A stretch of 64,000 nt of DNA from assembly GCA_963932465.1 (NCBI GenBank), contig OZ010792.1, forward strand, positions 189,251,556-189,315,555. Direction: 5' to 3'. Made by a program: the position numbers and the translations under genes. Under the pieces are notes generated by a model. That model had not been told where the DNA came from. It worked only from the letters and a program-made list of their open reading frames with translations, and searched no databases. Shown here piece by piece: positions 23,842 through 35,456 of the stretch; position 1 is the stretch's first letter; every line of letters starts with the position of its first letter. The stretch comes from Maratus speciosus (Eukaryota; Arthropoda; Arachnida; Araneae; Salticidae).

Positions 23842-24262
23842 GGTCCAAATACCGGCTAGGGTCCAAATACCGGCTACTAGGTTTTCTGAGAACTGAGCGC
23901 AGCGCAGCCTAGCGGTGATAGGCAGAGTTTGTAACTTTAATTGAGAGAAGAAAGTTACGAAAAGTACGTCGCTGAAGTCTGTGTCATTTACAAATAGTAA
24001 ATGCAAAAGAGTCGAATCTACGTAATCTGGTACATCAAAAGTGTTTCAGATATGTGTTTCTCATTTTTTAAAAATATACTGATCGTATATTGACTTGAAT
24101 TGTTGATTAAGTTATTTTCTAGACATATTTAGCTCTCAATTGCCACGCGCACAATATTGGTATTTTATTATATGAATGAGTAATCCCGGTTTTAACTTAA
24201 ACATAGCAGTGGTCCGAATACCGGCTACCTAGAGTGGTCTAAATACCGGCTAGCCGGTATTT
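23842..24262. repeat. ATACCGGCTA repeats ending in a perfect 22-bp palindrome
   Basis: ATACCGGCTA occurs at about 23850, 23867, 24218 and 24244, in two pairs about 370 bp apart. Each copy is preceded by GGTCC or GGTCT. The last lies within a perfect 22-bp palindrome at 24241-24262 centred on GCTAGC. The pairs could be subterminal motifs of a small element. No gene lies between them. Confidence 0.55.
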
Positions 24263-24699
24263 CTACTTCTCTCGGTTGCTCTGCTTGAAGGGGAGGAAAA
24301 TAAATTAATTTAAATAGTTCCATAATTAATAAATTAATTTAAATGGTTCAGAAATAGGCTCCGTCCCATTTCGCAATATGAAAAAGTCACCATGGCCGTA
24401 ATTCTTCATGACAGACACTGGTTACCGGATCACTTTTCAAAAAAGAGCTGTTGGACACTACAAAATTGTCTGTAATAAATGTGAAGAGAAACAAAAAAAA
24501 AAAAAAAAATTACGGAGTAAACCAGGCGAAAGAGGCAGAAATTTTATTTTAACCCTCTCTCTGCTCAACCCGAGATTCCTTGGGCATCGTAAAAGAAGCA
24601 AAATTTGCGCAATTTGAGATTTCCTCGGGGATGCATTTTTTTCGTCTAATTAACCCTCCTTGATTATTCCCACCCGTTATTTTTTTTATTGCAAATTAA

Positions 24700-25527
24700 A
24701 TTAGAAATTAGAACTATTCCAATTATCCGAATAGCCTATTTCTCCCCCCAAAAATTTTTTAACCGAACTTTCAGTTATCCGAACAGCCTATTTCTCCTCA
24801 AAAATGTTTTCACCGAACTCTCAATGTCCCAATTATCCATTGGCTTGGAAAAAAATTTTAAATAAAGAAAAAACTGATGAATGATCAGAAAATGAGGAAT
24901 GCCAAACAATAAAGGAGATGGAAAGATGCTTAAGGTATGAAGAAAACTAAATTAACGAGTGGTTCAATAGTGAAATACATGACCCTGGATATCAGATTTT
25001 AAATTATGATGAGATTGTGGATAAGATTCATGTTGAAAAAGAAATTGAATAAAATGAAAACGTATCCTCTGAAAATAAGCCAGGTTCATCACATAACGAA
25101 GCTTTGAATGTTTGGAAACAAATATGAAATGGCTCGAATGGCAGAAGAACGTTTTAATTCCGTTCAACTAACGTATTTAAGAAGAATTAGAGATATGTCA
25201 ACATTGAAAATAATGTCTTCGTGGAAGCAAGCAACAATCAAAAGCCTTTTTGCTTAAATTATAATCTCTGGAGTTCAGAAAATGATAAAAAGAGAAAAAA
25301 AATGTTATGATAAAAATATTAAAAATAAATAAATAAATAAATAAAAAGACAAAAAAAAAATTAAACACGCCAGCACTAATTGATGCTGCCAGTCCTAACC
25401 TTAGATAACGTGTGAAGGTTTTAGTATAGTCAGAAACATCCCATAAATTGTTTGTCCATTTATCCGAACTTTTGCTTATCCGAACTAGGGTCGGCCCCGT
25501 CTTGTTCGGATAATCGGCGCTCTACTG
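24700..25527 (+). mobile_element. pogo/Tigger-like transposon remnant
   Basis: The right end reads GTTCGGATAATCGGCGCTCT then ACTG and is followed by TA. CCGAA-containing subterminal repeats (TTATCCGAA and similar) occur on both sides. The region contains a decayed C-terminal transposase segment. The left terminus is not clear. The terminus type is the same as that of the 2993-3617 element. Confidence 0.6.
24880..25255 (+). pseudogene. Tigger-like transposase C-terminal remnant
   Basis: Broken plus-strand frames give an acidic segment, a SSHNEALNVWKQ segment, and then a basic C-terminus, SVQLTYLRRIRDMSTLK, followed by KQATIKSLF. This order is what I expect at the C-terminus of pogo/Tigger transposases, where an acidic linker is followed by a paired Ser-His/Ala-Leu helix and a basic QxTIxxFF-like end. 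Several stops and frameshifts interrupt it. The HTH and DDE domains are absent. Confidence 0.5.
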
Positions 25528-26082
25528 TAATACTTTTAACAAGCTAAAAGTTGTCAATGATTAATGTGTAACGAGTAGACTTTTTTCTCTCTTTATATGT
25601 ATAACGACTCTACAAAAAAGGAAATATTTTGTGTACATACATTAGGATAATCTAGAAATTAATTTACGTTAATTTATTAATGGGTTATAATTCATACTTT
25701 CTAATATTAAATTCAAATTTAACATTTAAAATATTTAATTAAATATTTAAGGTTTGTAGGAAAAATCTGTTTGAAAAAAATGACAGAAAATACAAAATAA
25801 AATATAAAAAATAATTTAACATTACGAGGTTTGAATTTTACATCTAAAAAATTCCTAAAATCTTACACAGAATAGTCTCAAAACTGCCATCTACAGCTAA
25901 AATTTACTCGAGAAGTAAAATTTGAAGTGTAAAATTTTTTATTTTCAGTATGGAATAGCCCATTAATTTAAATTTTAAATATAAATTTAAAGATTAAATA
26001 TTCATTTTTATTTACGATAATGCGGCAAGTAAATTGTATGAAGTGTTCACTTTTTCTCACTCCCTTTGTTTTTGTGATTTAG

Positions 26083-26169
26083 CTGACTGTACCCTCTCTT
26101 TATAAGCACGAGGTGGAACCCGTCGAACTTCGACGAAGGAAAATGTTTAAGAAGGAACTGTTTCATTGA
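26083..26169 (+). CDS. Candidate terminal exon of an unidentified host gene
   Basis: A pyrimidine-rich tract (26051-26079) ending GATTTAG forms a good 3' splice site. It is followed by 28 open codons and a TGA at 26167-26169. The predicted peptide ends VELRRRKMFKKELFH, is strongly basic and charged, and its codons are markedly richer in G and C than the surroundings. A consensus poly(A) signal, AATAAA, starts six bases after the stop. I do not recognise the protein. No upstream exon can be assigned in this window, because introns here could be long. Chance is possible at this length. Confidence 0.3.
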   Translation: MTVPSLYKHEVEPVELRRRKMFKKELFH

Positions 26170-26174
26170 TTTAT

Positions 26175-26180
26175 AATAAA
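26175..26180 (+). promoter_or_regulatory. Poly(A) signal AATAAA after the candidate exon
   Basis: AATAAA lies just downstream of the TGA of the candidate terminal exon. The hexamer is frequent in AT-rich DNA, so it only supports the exon call through its position. Confidence 0.3.
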
Positions 26181-26639
26181 CCTACAAAATTAGTTACAAT
26201 AGAAAATGCATCTTAAATTGGTTAGTCTAACTCTCAAACAAATATTATTTTTACCTAAAATTAACAAAATACTATTTCTATAAAACTCAGTTGTCCAGGG
26301 GTCGAATTCTACAGGGAAAATTTTATTGTTCTTACCACTATTTTGAAAATATTATCTTCATAGTACCTTTCTATAGCATACTTTAAATTAAAAAAATGAA
26401 GATTATTGATTAATACTTCTGGTAGAAACAATAAAATTTCCCCTATGAAATGCGACCCCTGGTTGTCTAAATTATTAAAATTAAACTTTAATCGCATATG
26501 TAATCAGTAAAATATAATAAAAAACAGTTATTATGATGAAGTTGTCAATTAAGCCTCTTATGCTTCGTTTTCCTGAATCAAAAAGATAAAATTTATTCTA
26601 GTTTGATACAATCAGATTTTTTCCTCTGTAAAATCTAAA

Positions 26640-27477
26640 CCCGGCATCATTTTTTCTTCCTCATAATTTACATATGTACTTCTCATATCCGTATTCACCA
26701 TGTTTTTTAAAAAAATGGTATTTTAATTTGATCATTTTAAATTAATTTTAAGTCAAAACTTGAAGTCACGATTGTCAAGAACATATTTGCATGTGAACAG
26801 TCGCACCCTTAACTTCAGATATTAATCTCAATACCGAAGAGTAAAAATTGCCGTAATGTATGTTTTTTAGACGCATGTGTGTTAAAATGTTTAGTATTAT
26901 CTAAGAGATTGATCCTTTTCTTTTAAATATGACGTCATTTTCCCGTACTTAAGCATTTTGCCTAGTGTCTCAAAATTAGTATTAGCACTCATGCAGAAGA
27001 AAAAAAAATATGGAAATTTTATTACGGAAAATACGTGTTTTCAAAAGCAGTACGTCATTTTCCATAAAATATTTTGGTGCAATATGTCCCAAATAGGATT
27101 TTGCGCCACTTAACCCACTTAGCCACTTAGCGTATACAACAAAATTTAAATCATAGAAAAAAAAGAAAAAACATTTTTTTAAACATTTTTATCAAAAAAT
27201 GGCATGAATAAAAATAAACACACCTCATTATTCTCTGAATTCTGCAATAATGAAAGCTATCGAATTACGATCATTTTGAAGAAATTGCATAAAATATTTT
27301 TAAAATTAAAATATTAAAGTGGGTATATTAAAAAATATATCAAGTCGAGCAAATATACAAATGAACAGCTTCCAATTAAAAAAAAATATATTAGTAAAAT
27401 TGGCTCAGTAGAAAGCTCAGGGCAGATGATTAAAAAACATTGTGTTTTAAATTGCCTTGTGTTTTAAATATATAGAT
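26640..27477 (+). repeat. Degenerate dispersed repeat, copy 2
   Basis: Collinear with 2000-2761. Shared blocks include ATTTGCATGTGAACAG, TTTTTTAGACGCATG, AAATGTTTAGTATTAT, TGACGTCATTTTCC, GCTCAGGGCAGATGA and a terminal TATATAGAT. It is strongly diverged, hence old. Further TGACGTC(A/C)TTTT motifs at about 27895, 27960 and 28785 may be debris of additional copies. Confidence 0.5.
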
Positions 27478-29291
27478 TACATAAAATAAAATAAAAAATA
27501 AATTAAGCAAATTTTATTATTTTAATAAAAATATCGTAGAATGTCTTAAATAATAGCAGTAAAATTTTATTAGTCAAGAGAATTTTGGACAAAAATATGG
27601 GGAACCTGATATTAATTTTAAACCTTAAATTATTGCCAAGATCCTCATTGTTTACTTGTATAACTTGAGGAAGCGAATTCATCCAGGCCATAATCATCAA
27701 TGTCTTTAATATGTGTCACTATTTTTTAAACAAAGGCTTCCAAACTGAGCATGCGCATTGTATGTCATTGCTCTTCTATAAAGACACTGTAAATTTTTGT
27801 AAAACATTGCGATTTATCAGCCTGTGATTTCGATTACGTTATTTTTGAAAGAAGTTTTTTTCGCCTGTGAAGAATTGCAAAGCAGCTGGGGTGAAATGAC
27901 GTCCTTCTACAAAGCATATTTCAGTTTTAAGAATTAAAAACACGCTTTTTTTTATAAAATGACGTCATTTGCATCCACTAAAACATTCCACTTTTATGAT
28001 CCAGTCTTAAACAACATCTATACAGAGCTTCTAAAATTCTTAAATTTTATAGTCAGTCCTACATCTATAGAAAAGTATTCAAATGACGCCATTATCGCAG
28101 AATAATACACAAACATAACAAAAAGCAATATCGTCATTCAAGAAGCTCGGCGCTAAAAAAATCGGGTATTTAATGTTACATACGCCTTCACTTGTTTTTG
28201 TTTATAATAGCTCTATGTTTTATCAGAAATCATTTTATCAAAATTCGAAAAATACTAGTAAATCTGCAGATCAGGAGCCTCAACGTCAGATCTGCAATTC
28301 ATTGTTTTTAGACACACTCTAGTAATATTCAATTTCCTGCAAACCGCAATTTAAAGTTTTCAAATTACATAATTATTTATAAGAATAAAAAATACGAAGT
28401 TTTCAGACATTAGAAGCGTTAAATTAAAAACGTTGTTATGGAAGGATATTTTGAATTTTCATGAGCTACTAATTCTGGTATTTTTTGTAAATAATAAAGT
28501 ATTCAGGGGGGCCGTTGCGCTAATGATTATGGTAAATCTTTTTACACTTCCGAGCTTTATTCTTCAATACTGGCGGGCAGAAAAGGATTTACATTGACGC
28601 AATTATATTAAAAGTTTAGGTTTTTCGAACGAAAATGAATTTACTTTTAAAGATAAAAAAAATTTCATTCATATTTTCTGAAATGAGGCGGCATTAAGAA
28701 CTAACACTCGTCAAAAAATATTTTTTCAGGCAATCTAGTTAATGTTTGTTTTTAAGAATGAAAATATTTATTTCCCGATACAATGACGTCCTTTTCGACA
28801 GCGATAATTTTGCGGTGCATAATTTTGACATTTACTATCAATTTGCTTTTCAAAAGTTTTTTTTTTCTCATTGAAATTTTCGACTAAAAATTAAATATTT
28901 CTGTTAGCTGCATCCAGACGATAAACCGTGAGATATTAGTAACGTTTTTTTTTATAATAAGAATTAATATCATAACACAAACCCCTTTTATTTCAACCTC
29001 AAAGCGTATTTGTTTTATTTTTGATATATGAGATCAAATTCACCTTTCCGTTGCTAGGAAACAGATAAAAGAAAATTAAGACAATGAAATATGTGATTGA
29101 AAAAAAAGTAAATTAAAAAAAGAAAATATTTTATATTATTGGAACACATATATAAAATCCCTCCATAAGATATACACCCAATTTAAAAACTCTGACAAAT
29201 GTATACACAAAATTTCAAACTAATATGAATAATGTATGGTTCTAATTAGGAAATTCCATCATCCATAATTTATCATTTAAATCTTTCAATC
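27478..29291. other. AT-rich left flank of the BEL/Pao element
   Basis: No gene was found. Scattered TGACGTC-type motifs link it to the degenerate repeat just upstream. A segment near 29150-29230 (CACCCAATTTAAAAACTCTG and following) looks like old repeat sequence. Confidence 0.45.
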
Positions 29292-29296
29292 ATATG
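29292..29296. repeat. Target-site duplication atatg, left
   Basis: Identical to 35785-35789 on the other side of the BEL/Pao element. Confidence 0.9.
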
Positions 29297-29624
29297 TGAA
29301 GAAAATTTCAAGTCATTCGAACACATAATCAATGAAGGAGGTGCTTTCTGGAATCTTTTCTTGAATTATTTAATGAATATTTACAGATATGGTTCTATAC
29401 ATATTTACAATAAGAATTATCAAATACTTGATCTGGTTTTTCGAAATAAGGGAGGCTTAGCCTCATCAACAAACTGTAAAAAATTACAGCGATCATGCTT
29501 TTAAAATCAAAACATCGCTTCGTATCGTTCCAGCCACAACAATAACGAAGTTGCATTCTAAGGTAGAATGCGCGTGTATCGCGCGACCTTCGTTCCCATG
29601 GGGAGCAGAGAAAGTTTCTCTTCA
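29297..29624 (-). repeat. 3' LTR of the BEL/Pao element
   Basis: 328 bp, bounded by TG and CA in the dinucleotide pattern of LTRs. It aligns without gaps to 35457-35784, with about nine substitutions. It lies downstream of integrase in the element's orientation. Confidence 0.93.
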
Positions 29625-29640
29625 CAATCCCCACCTAAAC
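29625..29640 (-). promoter_or_regulatory. Polypurine tract
   Basis: Read on the minus strand, the sequence next to the 3' LTR contains AGGTGGGGATTG. It is the purine-rich plus-strand primer expected at this place in an LTR retrotransposon. Confidence 0.6.
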
Positions 29641-29877
29641 TCTAAAAGAGTTAACAAATCAAAATTCCATCATAAAATCATAAAAATTCAATTTTTCGTA
29701 TCAGTGGTTCAGTAATCTAATACAATTTTTAAAATTCGAATACAAAATACTAAATATAAGAATTCAATCAATATCTAATTAATCACTTAATTAGTCAAAT
29801 TCAAAATATCAATAAATTCTAAGTAAAACACTTTAAATTCAAACAAAGTAAAAATAATGACAGTTAAATAACACACA

Positions 29878-29910
<33 letters not shown>

Positions 29911-30079
29911 CAGTTAAATCATATACTTACTTATACCAAAATTCAAAAAGATTCTATATATAAATAACACTAAAAATTAAAAAAGAGAAAGAAAATATTT
30001 AGAGTCCTAAATGCAGAAAAAACAAACTAAATAAATGTCTATAAAAGTTTATGAATGTTTATAAAAAGTCTGCAAAAAG
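29641..30079 (-). other. Untranslated region between integrase and 3' LTR
   Basis: About 440 bp with no coding potential. It holds a run of about 30 T at 29881-29910 next to CACACACAT. No envelope-like frame is present. Confidence 0.7.
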
Positions 30080-31070
30080 TCATTTGTTGTCATTTTGTAT
30101 TTCAAAGGGATACAAGTGTTGAATGGATCTTTTTAAGATTCCACTCGCTGTTTTTATTTCGTATGAACGAATATTGCCATCTCTTCCAGGAATGGCAGTC
30201 TGAATCTTACCAAGTTTCCAAAGAAACTTATTTTTTGCGTCATCTTGAATTAAAACAACATCGCCCACTTTCAGTGGCGTATGGGCATTAGGATTTTTCA
30301 AGGAATGGGCTGTTTTCAAATCCATCAAATATTGTTTTTTCCATTTGGTCCACAATTGTTTCAATAGTAAAGATTGATATTTTTTTCTTTTCACGAGTGT
30401 TGATCTCTTTGAACAATCTTCAATTATTTCAAAAAAATTGATAGGAAATGAAAGTTCTTTTCCAAAATTTAAAAAGTGCATTGGAGTAAGAGGTTCTGGT
30501 TCATCGCTGTCGCTATATGCATACGTCAGTGGTCGCGTATTCAAAACTGCTTCCACTTCTGTCAACAGAGTCGCTAATTCATCATAACTTAAGAGGATGC
30601 CAATTACTTTTCTCAAACAGTCTTTGACTGACTTTACTAGTCGCTCATAGAAGCCTCCCCACCATGCCGCTCTTTCTATAATATTCTTCCATATAATTCT
30701 CTCTTTTGTAATAAAATTTAAAAATACTTTGTCTGTCAGTATGTTGTATAAATTTTCGAGTTCACCTTTGGCCTTTTTGAAGGTTTTTGCGTTGTCAGAA
30801 TAAATAATTTTGGGATTTCCTCGTCTAGCTGTGAATCTTCTGAATGCCATCAAAAAGGAATTTGTTGTCATATCAGACGCGAGTTCCAGGTGAATGGCTC
30901 TAGTCACACCGCAAGTAAACAGGGCAATGTAAGATTTTTGCGTTTCTTTAAAATTTCTGATATAGATTGGACCGGCGAACTCTAAACCGCAGATTGCGAA
31001 TGGCGGTGCTTCACTAGCTCTGTCTTTTGGTAAGGGTGCGGTGATTTGGTCTGCTGGTTTGAGAAATATT
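30080..31070 (-). pseudogene. BEL/Pao integrase core and C-terminal domain
   Basis: The frame is open from about 31070 to a stop at 30080; the methionine at 30907 is internal. In order it has a GLEFAGP segment (about 30985-30968), an IYSDNAKTF segment holding the second catalytic Asp, and a WWGGFYERLVKSVK segment holding the catalytic Glu. These fit the DDE retroviral integrase core. A C-terminal domain with LKVGDVVLI and a DGNIRSYEIKTASG block matches the DUF5641-type domain of BEL/Pao polyproteins. In relatives I expect Asp in the first position (the E of GLEFAGP, codon 30980-30982). Here it is Glu, which would be expected to impair strand transfer. A one-base loss in the A run near 31070 separates it from the zinc-binding part. 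The protein would insert the cDNA into chromosomal DNA. Confidence 0.85.
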
Positions 31071-31128
31071 TTTTACATATTATACAATTCTTGATAACAC
31101 TCTTGATCAACTGACGACCTTTAGGTAT

Positions 31129-31745
31129 TCAAAAACGAGGTATAATTTTTGCCAAAGTACTGGCTGTCCCTCCATGCATAATTTTCTCGTGTTCTTGACG
31201 AACTATTAGAGTAGTTAACCAAGAATGTTTGGGGAGAATTATTGGGTTTTTCTCTTCTGCGTACAGGTTAGAAAATTCGAGCCTTCCGCCCAACCTCATC
31301 AATCCGTTTTTGTCAATAAAGGGCATGAAATTTGATAAGGATGACGTCTTATCCACTGATTTATTATTTTTTACAGATTCTATTTCTTCCTTATAAAATT
31401 GTTTTTGTTCAGATTGTATAAAAAAATTTTCAGCTTCGAGTAATTTTTCGGTTGTTACTACGTCTTGCACTTCAGTTGATTTTTTCAGCTTCATAATGAA
31501 TTTCTTTACCCAAACGGTAATTCTCAAAAGTTTCTCTAAATTACTATATTTTGAAATGTTTATGGGATTTTTGAGTTTTTTGACTAAGCACTCGCTCTGA
31601 AAAACATCGTTAGGATTTTTTTTGTATTCTAATTCATCGGAGTAAGCGATTTCTTTGTTATCTGATATTGGCCAACACTCAGGAGGTAAATTTAGCCATT
31701 CTGGTCCCTGTAACCAAGTTGTATCATTGATTATCCTAGAGATTT
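31129..31745 (-). pseudogene. BEL/Pao RNase H end, linker and integrase zinc-binding segment
   Basis: The frame continues from the reverse transcriptase after a 4-base insertion near 31750. It begins with the conserved post-RNase H segment (a WLQGPEWL motif), passes through a lysine-rich linker, and ends in a GRLEFSNL...HEKIMHGG block. That block supplies the two histidines of the integrase HHCC zinc-binding domain. The frame is cut by a TGA at about 31117 where related elements usually have Trp. The two zinc cysteines (CIIC) lie just past that stop. The methionine at 31527 is not a true start. Confidence 0.8.
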
Positions 31746-33355
31746 TTGATCCTCGAGAAACTAAATATATCAGCTGGATTGGCAGTACCAGGACAATGAT
31801 ACCAGTTATCAGGTGAGGTCAATTTATGGATCTCTTCAATTCTGTTTCTGACAAAGGGTTTAAACTTTTTAGGGGATCCTTTTATCCAAAAATAGGATAT
31901 TTTTGAATCCGTCCAGTAATAAGTCGGTACATTCAATTTTAGAGCTTTCAAAATGTTACTACTTAGCTTGGCCGACAACAGTGCGGCCATCAATTCGAGC
32001 CTTGGTAAGGTAAGCGCTTTCAATGGAGCAACCCTGTTTTTCGAAGCAACAAAAACTGTTCGAACATTTTCGGTGGTTGTTGCTACACGTAAATAAGCAA
32101 CCGTACCATAAGCCTTCATGCTCAAATCGGCAAAAATATGTAATTGTAGGTCATAATCATGCCAATTGGTGATGTCAGAAAAATAGTATCTGGGTACTGA
32201 AAAGTTTTTCAAATGAGGGAGTTCGTTACACCAGCTACTCCAAACTATACGTAAATCTTCGAGTAAGGTGGCATTCCATTCTAGACCCAAATTCCAAATT
32301 TTTTGAATTATACATTTTAGTCTTAATGTAAATGGTCCTAGGAATCCAAGTGGATCAAAAATCCTACCTAAAACTTGTAGAATAAATCTTTTGGTGTCTA
32401 TTCTTTTTGAAACGAAATCAACTAAACCTCGAACATCAAAATAAAGTAAATCTTTGGAATTATTCCAAGCGATTCCTAAAACTTTATAAGGGAGATTTTG
32501 TTCTCCAAAGGCTTCAGAATTGACTTCTGAAGTTATGCCATTTTCTTTCCATAGTTCACTAAGTGGTAAAGAGTTCTTATGCCATTTGTGTAAATGCATA
32601 CTTGCATTTTCAAATATATCAATACATTGTAAACTCGTGGATAGGGCTTGATCAATATTTTCATGACTTCCTATAACGTCATCAACGTAGATATTTTCAT
32701 TTAAAAATTTTACTGTGTTTGGATATTGTTCGGTGTATTTTTTCAAGTGGTGTTTAATTGTTGCAGCCAATAAAAAGGGACTGCTACTAATTCCAAATAA
32801 CACTCTGGTGAATCTATAAATTTCAAAGGGTTTAGAATTATCAAGCAAATCTTGTGAAAATAAAAATCTTGTTACATCACGATCGTTTTCATCTATATTT
32901 ATTTGTAGAAATGCTTGTTTTATATCAGTTGTAAAAGCTATGGGATTAAATCTAAACCGTAACAAAACATCAAATATTTCAGGATACAAATTTGGACCTA
33001 CATGCAGGCAATTATTCAAAGACAGTGAGCCTGTGTCATGAGCAGAGGCATCGAAAACTATGCGTAATCTGCTCGTTGTCCTATCAGTTCTAATTATTTC
33101 TCGATGAGGTAAATAAAAAGTTACATGTTGTTTTTCTTCAGGATCTGTAACTAACTCAATAATACCTTGTTTCAAATAATCTGCCAACACCTCCTTATAC
33201 TCAAAAAATAATTCAGGGTTTTTAATCAATCTTTGTTTGAGTTTAAAAAATCTATATTCTGCAATTTTCCGATTGTCATTTAAACATCCCCTTTCAAGCT
33301 TCCACGGAAATCGAACTGTATATCGCTTATCATTGTATTTAATTTCTGACTCAAA
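31736..33355 (-). pseudogene. BEL/Pao reverse transcriptase and RNase H
   Basis: This is the polymerase part of the polyprotein, which copies element RNA into DNA inside cytoplasmic particles. Counting from the codon at 33229, the sequence shows TSRLRIVFDASA (about 52-63), the first catalytic Asp in TTDIKQAF (102), FGISSSPF (145-152) and the catalytic YVDD (181-184). Then comes a Pao-type domain with LGRIFDPLGFLGPF. An RNase H-like fold follows with IFADLSMKAYG, ELMAALLSAKL and YYWTDSK, and the end is at NPAD. Catalytic residues look intact. The frame is continuous with the protease except for a TAG at 33356-33358. A 4-base insertion near 31750 ends it early. Confidence 0.9.
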
Positions 33356-34144
33356 CTACTTCATAACGTTGTTTTCTGAAAAATCTGAATCCTGTTTAGT
33401 ATTAAAAAGGCCAGATGATTCGATATTCCAGAATTTTTCAATCTGTTCAGAAATAAAAATTTTTTCTACTATTACATTAAATGCTAAGGGCGTATAACTG
33501 TCAGTTGTTTTTCCCTGTAGACACCAACCAAAAATGGTGTCGACAGCTACTAATTTTTTATTCAAATGTTTTATATTTCCAGTAACAATCTCATAATAAT
33601 AGTCAGCACCTATAAGTAATGTAATTATTTCTTTGGATGTGGGTGTGTCCGCAAGGGTTAAATTTTCAAATTGTTTACTTTTCATGAAATCGTTGATTTC
33701 AGGTGGGGGGATTTCAGTAGCTGATATTTGATTGGTGACTAGCGCTTCTATATCTAATTTTGAATTAGGTACATTTTTATTTTCAATAGTTAGTTTAACT
33801 ACTTCAAAGGTTTTTGCAATGGGATTCTTATTTCCAAATGTAAAAACCGACAATTTTTCTTTTCTTATTGCCTGCAAATTCAATTTACTTGCTATTTCTT
33901 CAGATATAAAGGTTCGCATGCTCCCACAATCTAAAAGTAACCTAATTAGAGATTGTTTTCCGTTTGATTTTATTTTTACACAAAAAGTTTGTAGAAGAAT
34001 TTTATTATTTTCTGTAGAGGAAATAGCCGAAATTACTTTTTCAGTAGTTTCACTTTCATTACCTTTTAATTCGGGTGTTTTTACTTCTTTTATTAATTTA
34101 GATTTTAGGCATATCGTTTGATTATGTCTGAACAGTTCTTGCAA
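33356..34144 (-). pseudogene. BEL/Pao aspartic protease region
   Basis: The frame begins in the second zinc knuckle (RHNQTIC) after a frameshift. It then holds a retropepsin-like protease of the DUF1758 type: LLLDCGSMRTFISEEIASKLNL near residues 69-90 and LLIGADYYYEIVTG further on, ending FGWCLQG. The protease would cut the Gag-Pol polyprotein. The active site normally reads D(S/T)G. Here it is DCG at residues 72-74, one base from DSG, which may reduce or abolish activity. A TAG ends the frame at 33356-33358, and the sequence beyond it, in the same frame, runs into reverse transcriptase. Confidence 0.85.
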
Positions 34145-35337
34145 CTAGTTTTAGAGTTACAATTTTTGATAACGTGTTTCCTGCCTAAGCAAAGGAAACA
34201 TCTTCCTTGAGATTTCAACAAATTTCTTTTAGTGTTTACATCAACAGCTTCACATAAATCAGATGAATGTTTACTATCGTTGAAAAAAATGCAATGAGCC
34301 AGCTGCCTATCTGAAGTCGATTTATCATTCGAAATGTTCATAAATTCACAAGTAGATTTAAATTCAGATTTTGTTGTTTGCCTCTTGATTTTTGTTTTAT
34401 TATTTTCAAATGCTTTCATTCTCGAAAAAAATGTGTGTTCTCTGCTTTTTATTTCAGCGTGCAGAAAATCTAATAATTTATGTATATCTGAATGTGTTAA
34501 ATTATCTACATTTTGTCTATTATATTCCAAAGCTAATTCTGCCGGTATTAGTTTTAAAATTACGGCGATAAGCATGGAGCCATAATCTGCTGGTTCGAGT
34601 CCTAATGTGGACAAACATCGAACATTTATTTCTATATCACTGTGCAATTTTTTCAATTTTTGAATTTCGTTAGCCTTATAAACAGGGGATAAATTAAGAA
34701 GCTTGTTCAGGTGATGATTAATTATCACGTCTTTTTAACCATAACGCGTTTCTAAAACTTTCAATGCTGCGTCATAATTAGCTTCTGATATTTCAAAACC
34801 TTCTACAGCATTAGCCGCAGCTCCAGATAAATAACTCTTCAAATAATGAAATTTTTCGATTTTCGAAAGCGATTTATTTTCGTGAATTGTGTTTTTAAAG
34901 GTATTAAAAAATGAAATAAATTGCGTACAGTCGCCATAGAATTTTTGTATATTGAGTTTTGGCAATTTAACAACTGAGTTTTCATCATTAATCACATTCC
35001 ATTTTAAATCTTGACTGTTGTTTAAATCAACATTAACAATTTTTTTGTTTTCGGTTAATTTTTTTTTCATCCGGAATTTTGCAACTGATATTTTATCCAC
35101 GTAATCATAAACAGAATTGATTTCGGTTTCATAGTCGTCTAACCCTAAAAGGGGCTCAATTTTCTCGTCAACTGACTTCAATAATTCTGCTTTAGTATCT
35201 AACTGAATAAATAATTCTTCTAAATTATCAAAATTTATTGGACTATCCTTCATAACATTTTCTATATTATTAATCAGCTTTGTTACTGCTGTTCTCAAAA
35301 CTGTACGATTCTTTTTCAACTTTTCTAAATCAGACAT
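34105..35337 (-). pseudogene. BEL/Pao Gag with zinc knuckles
   Basis: Starts with ATG at 35337, 120 bp inside the 5' LTR. The N-terminus is a charged, probably helical segment. It is followed by a DUF1759-type Gag region with LPKLNIQKFYGDCTQFISFF, YLKSYLSGAAANAVEG and a final LETRYG. One in-frame TAA (34735-34737) interrupts it, and the same frame continues with INHHLNKLLNL. The C-terminal part carries a CFLCLGRKHVIKNC zinc knuckle and the first cysteines of a second knuckle. A one-base loss near 34127 throws it out of frame; the rest of that knuckle opens the next frame. Gag would form the particle and bind element RNA. Confidence 0.85.
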
Positions 35338-35435
35338 TTCGAAATAAAAAATGAAATACTTCTTACCTTTGCCGTCTTCTTATTACTTACTATCTTCTAA
35401 CATTAAAAAGGTAACAATTTTTTTTTTCTTTCTTT

Positions 35436-35456
35436 CTTTCCCGGCGTGATGCACCA
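35436..35456 (-). promoter_or_regulatory. tRNA primer-binding site
   Basis: On the minus strand the sequence directly after the 5' LTR begins TGGTGCATCACGCCGGGA. It complements a tRNA 3' end that would finish GATGCACCA. That resembles tRNA-Gly, with one small difference (GT for C) between the T stem and the acceptor stem. The tRNA identity is inferred from memory of animal tRNA-Gly. Confidence 0.65.

Noticed and set aside
29641..30079. Envelope gene downstream of BEL/Pao integrase
   Set aside because: Only about 440 bp, with a T30 run and no coding frame.
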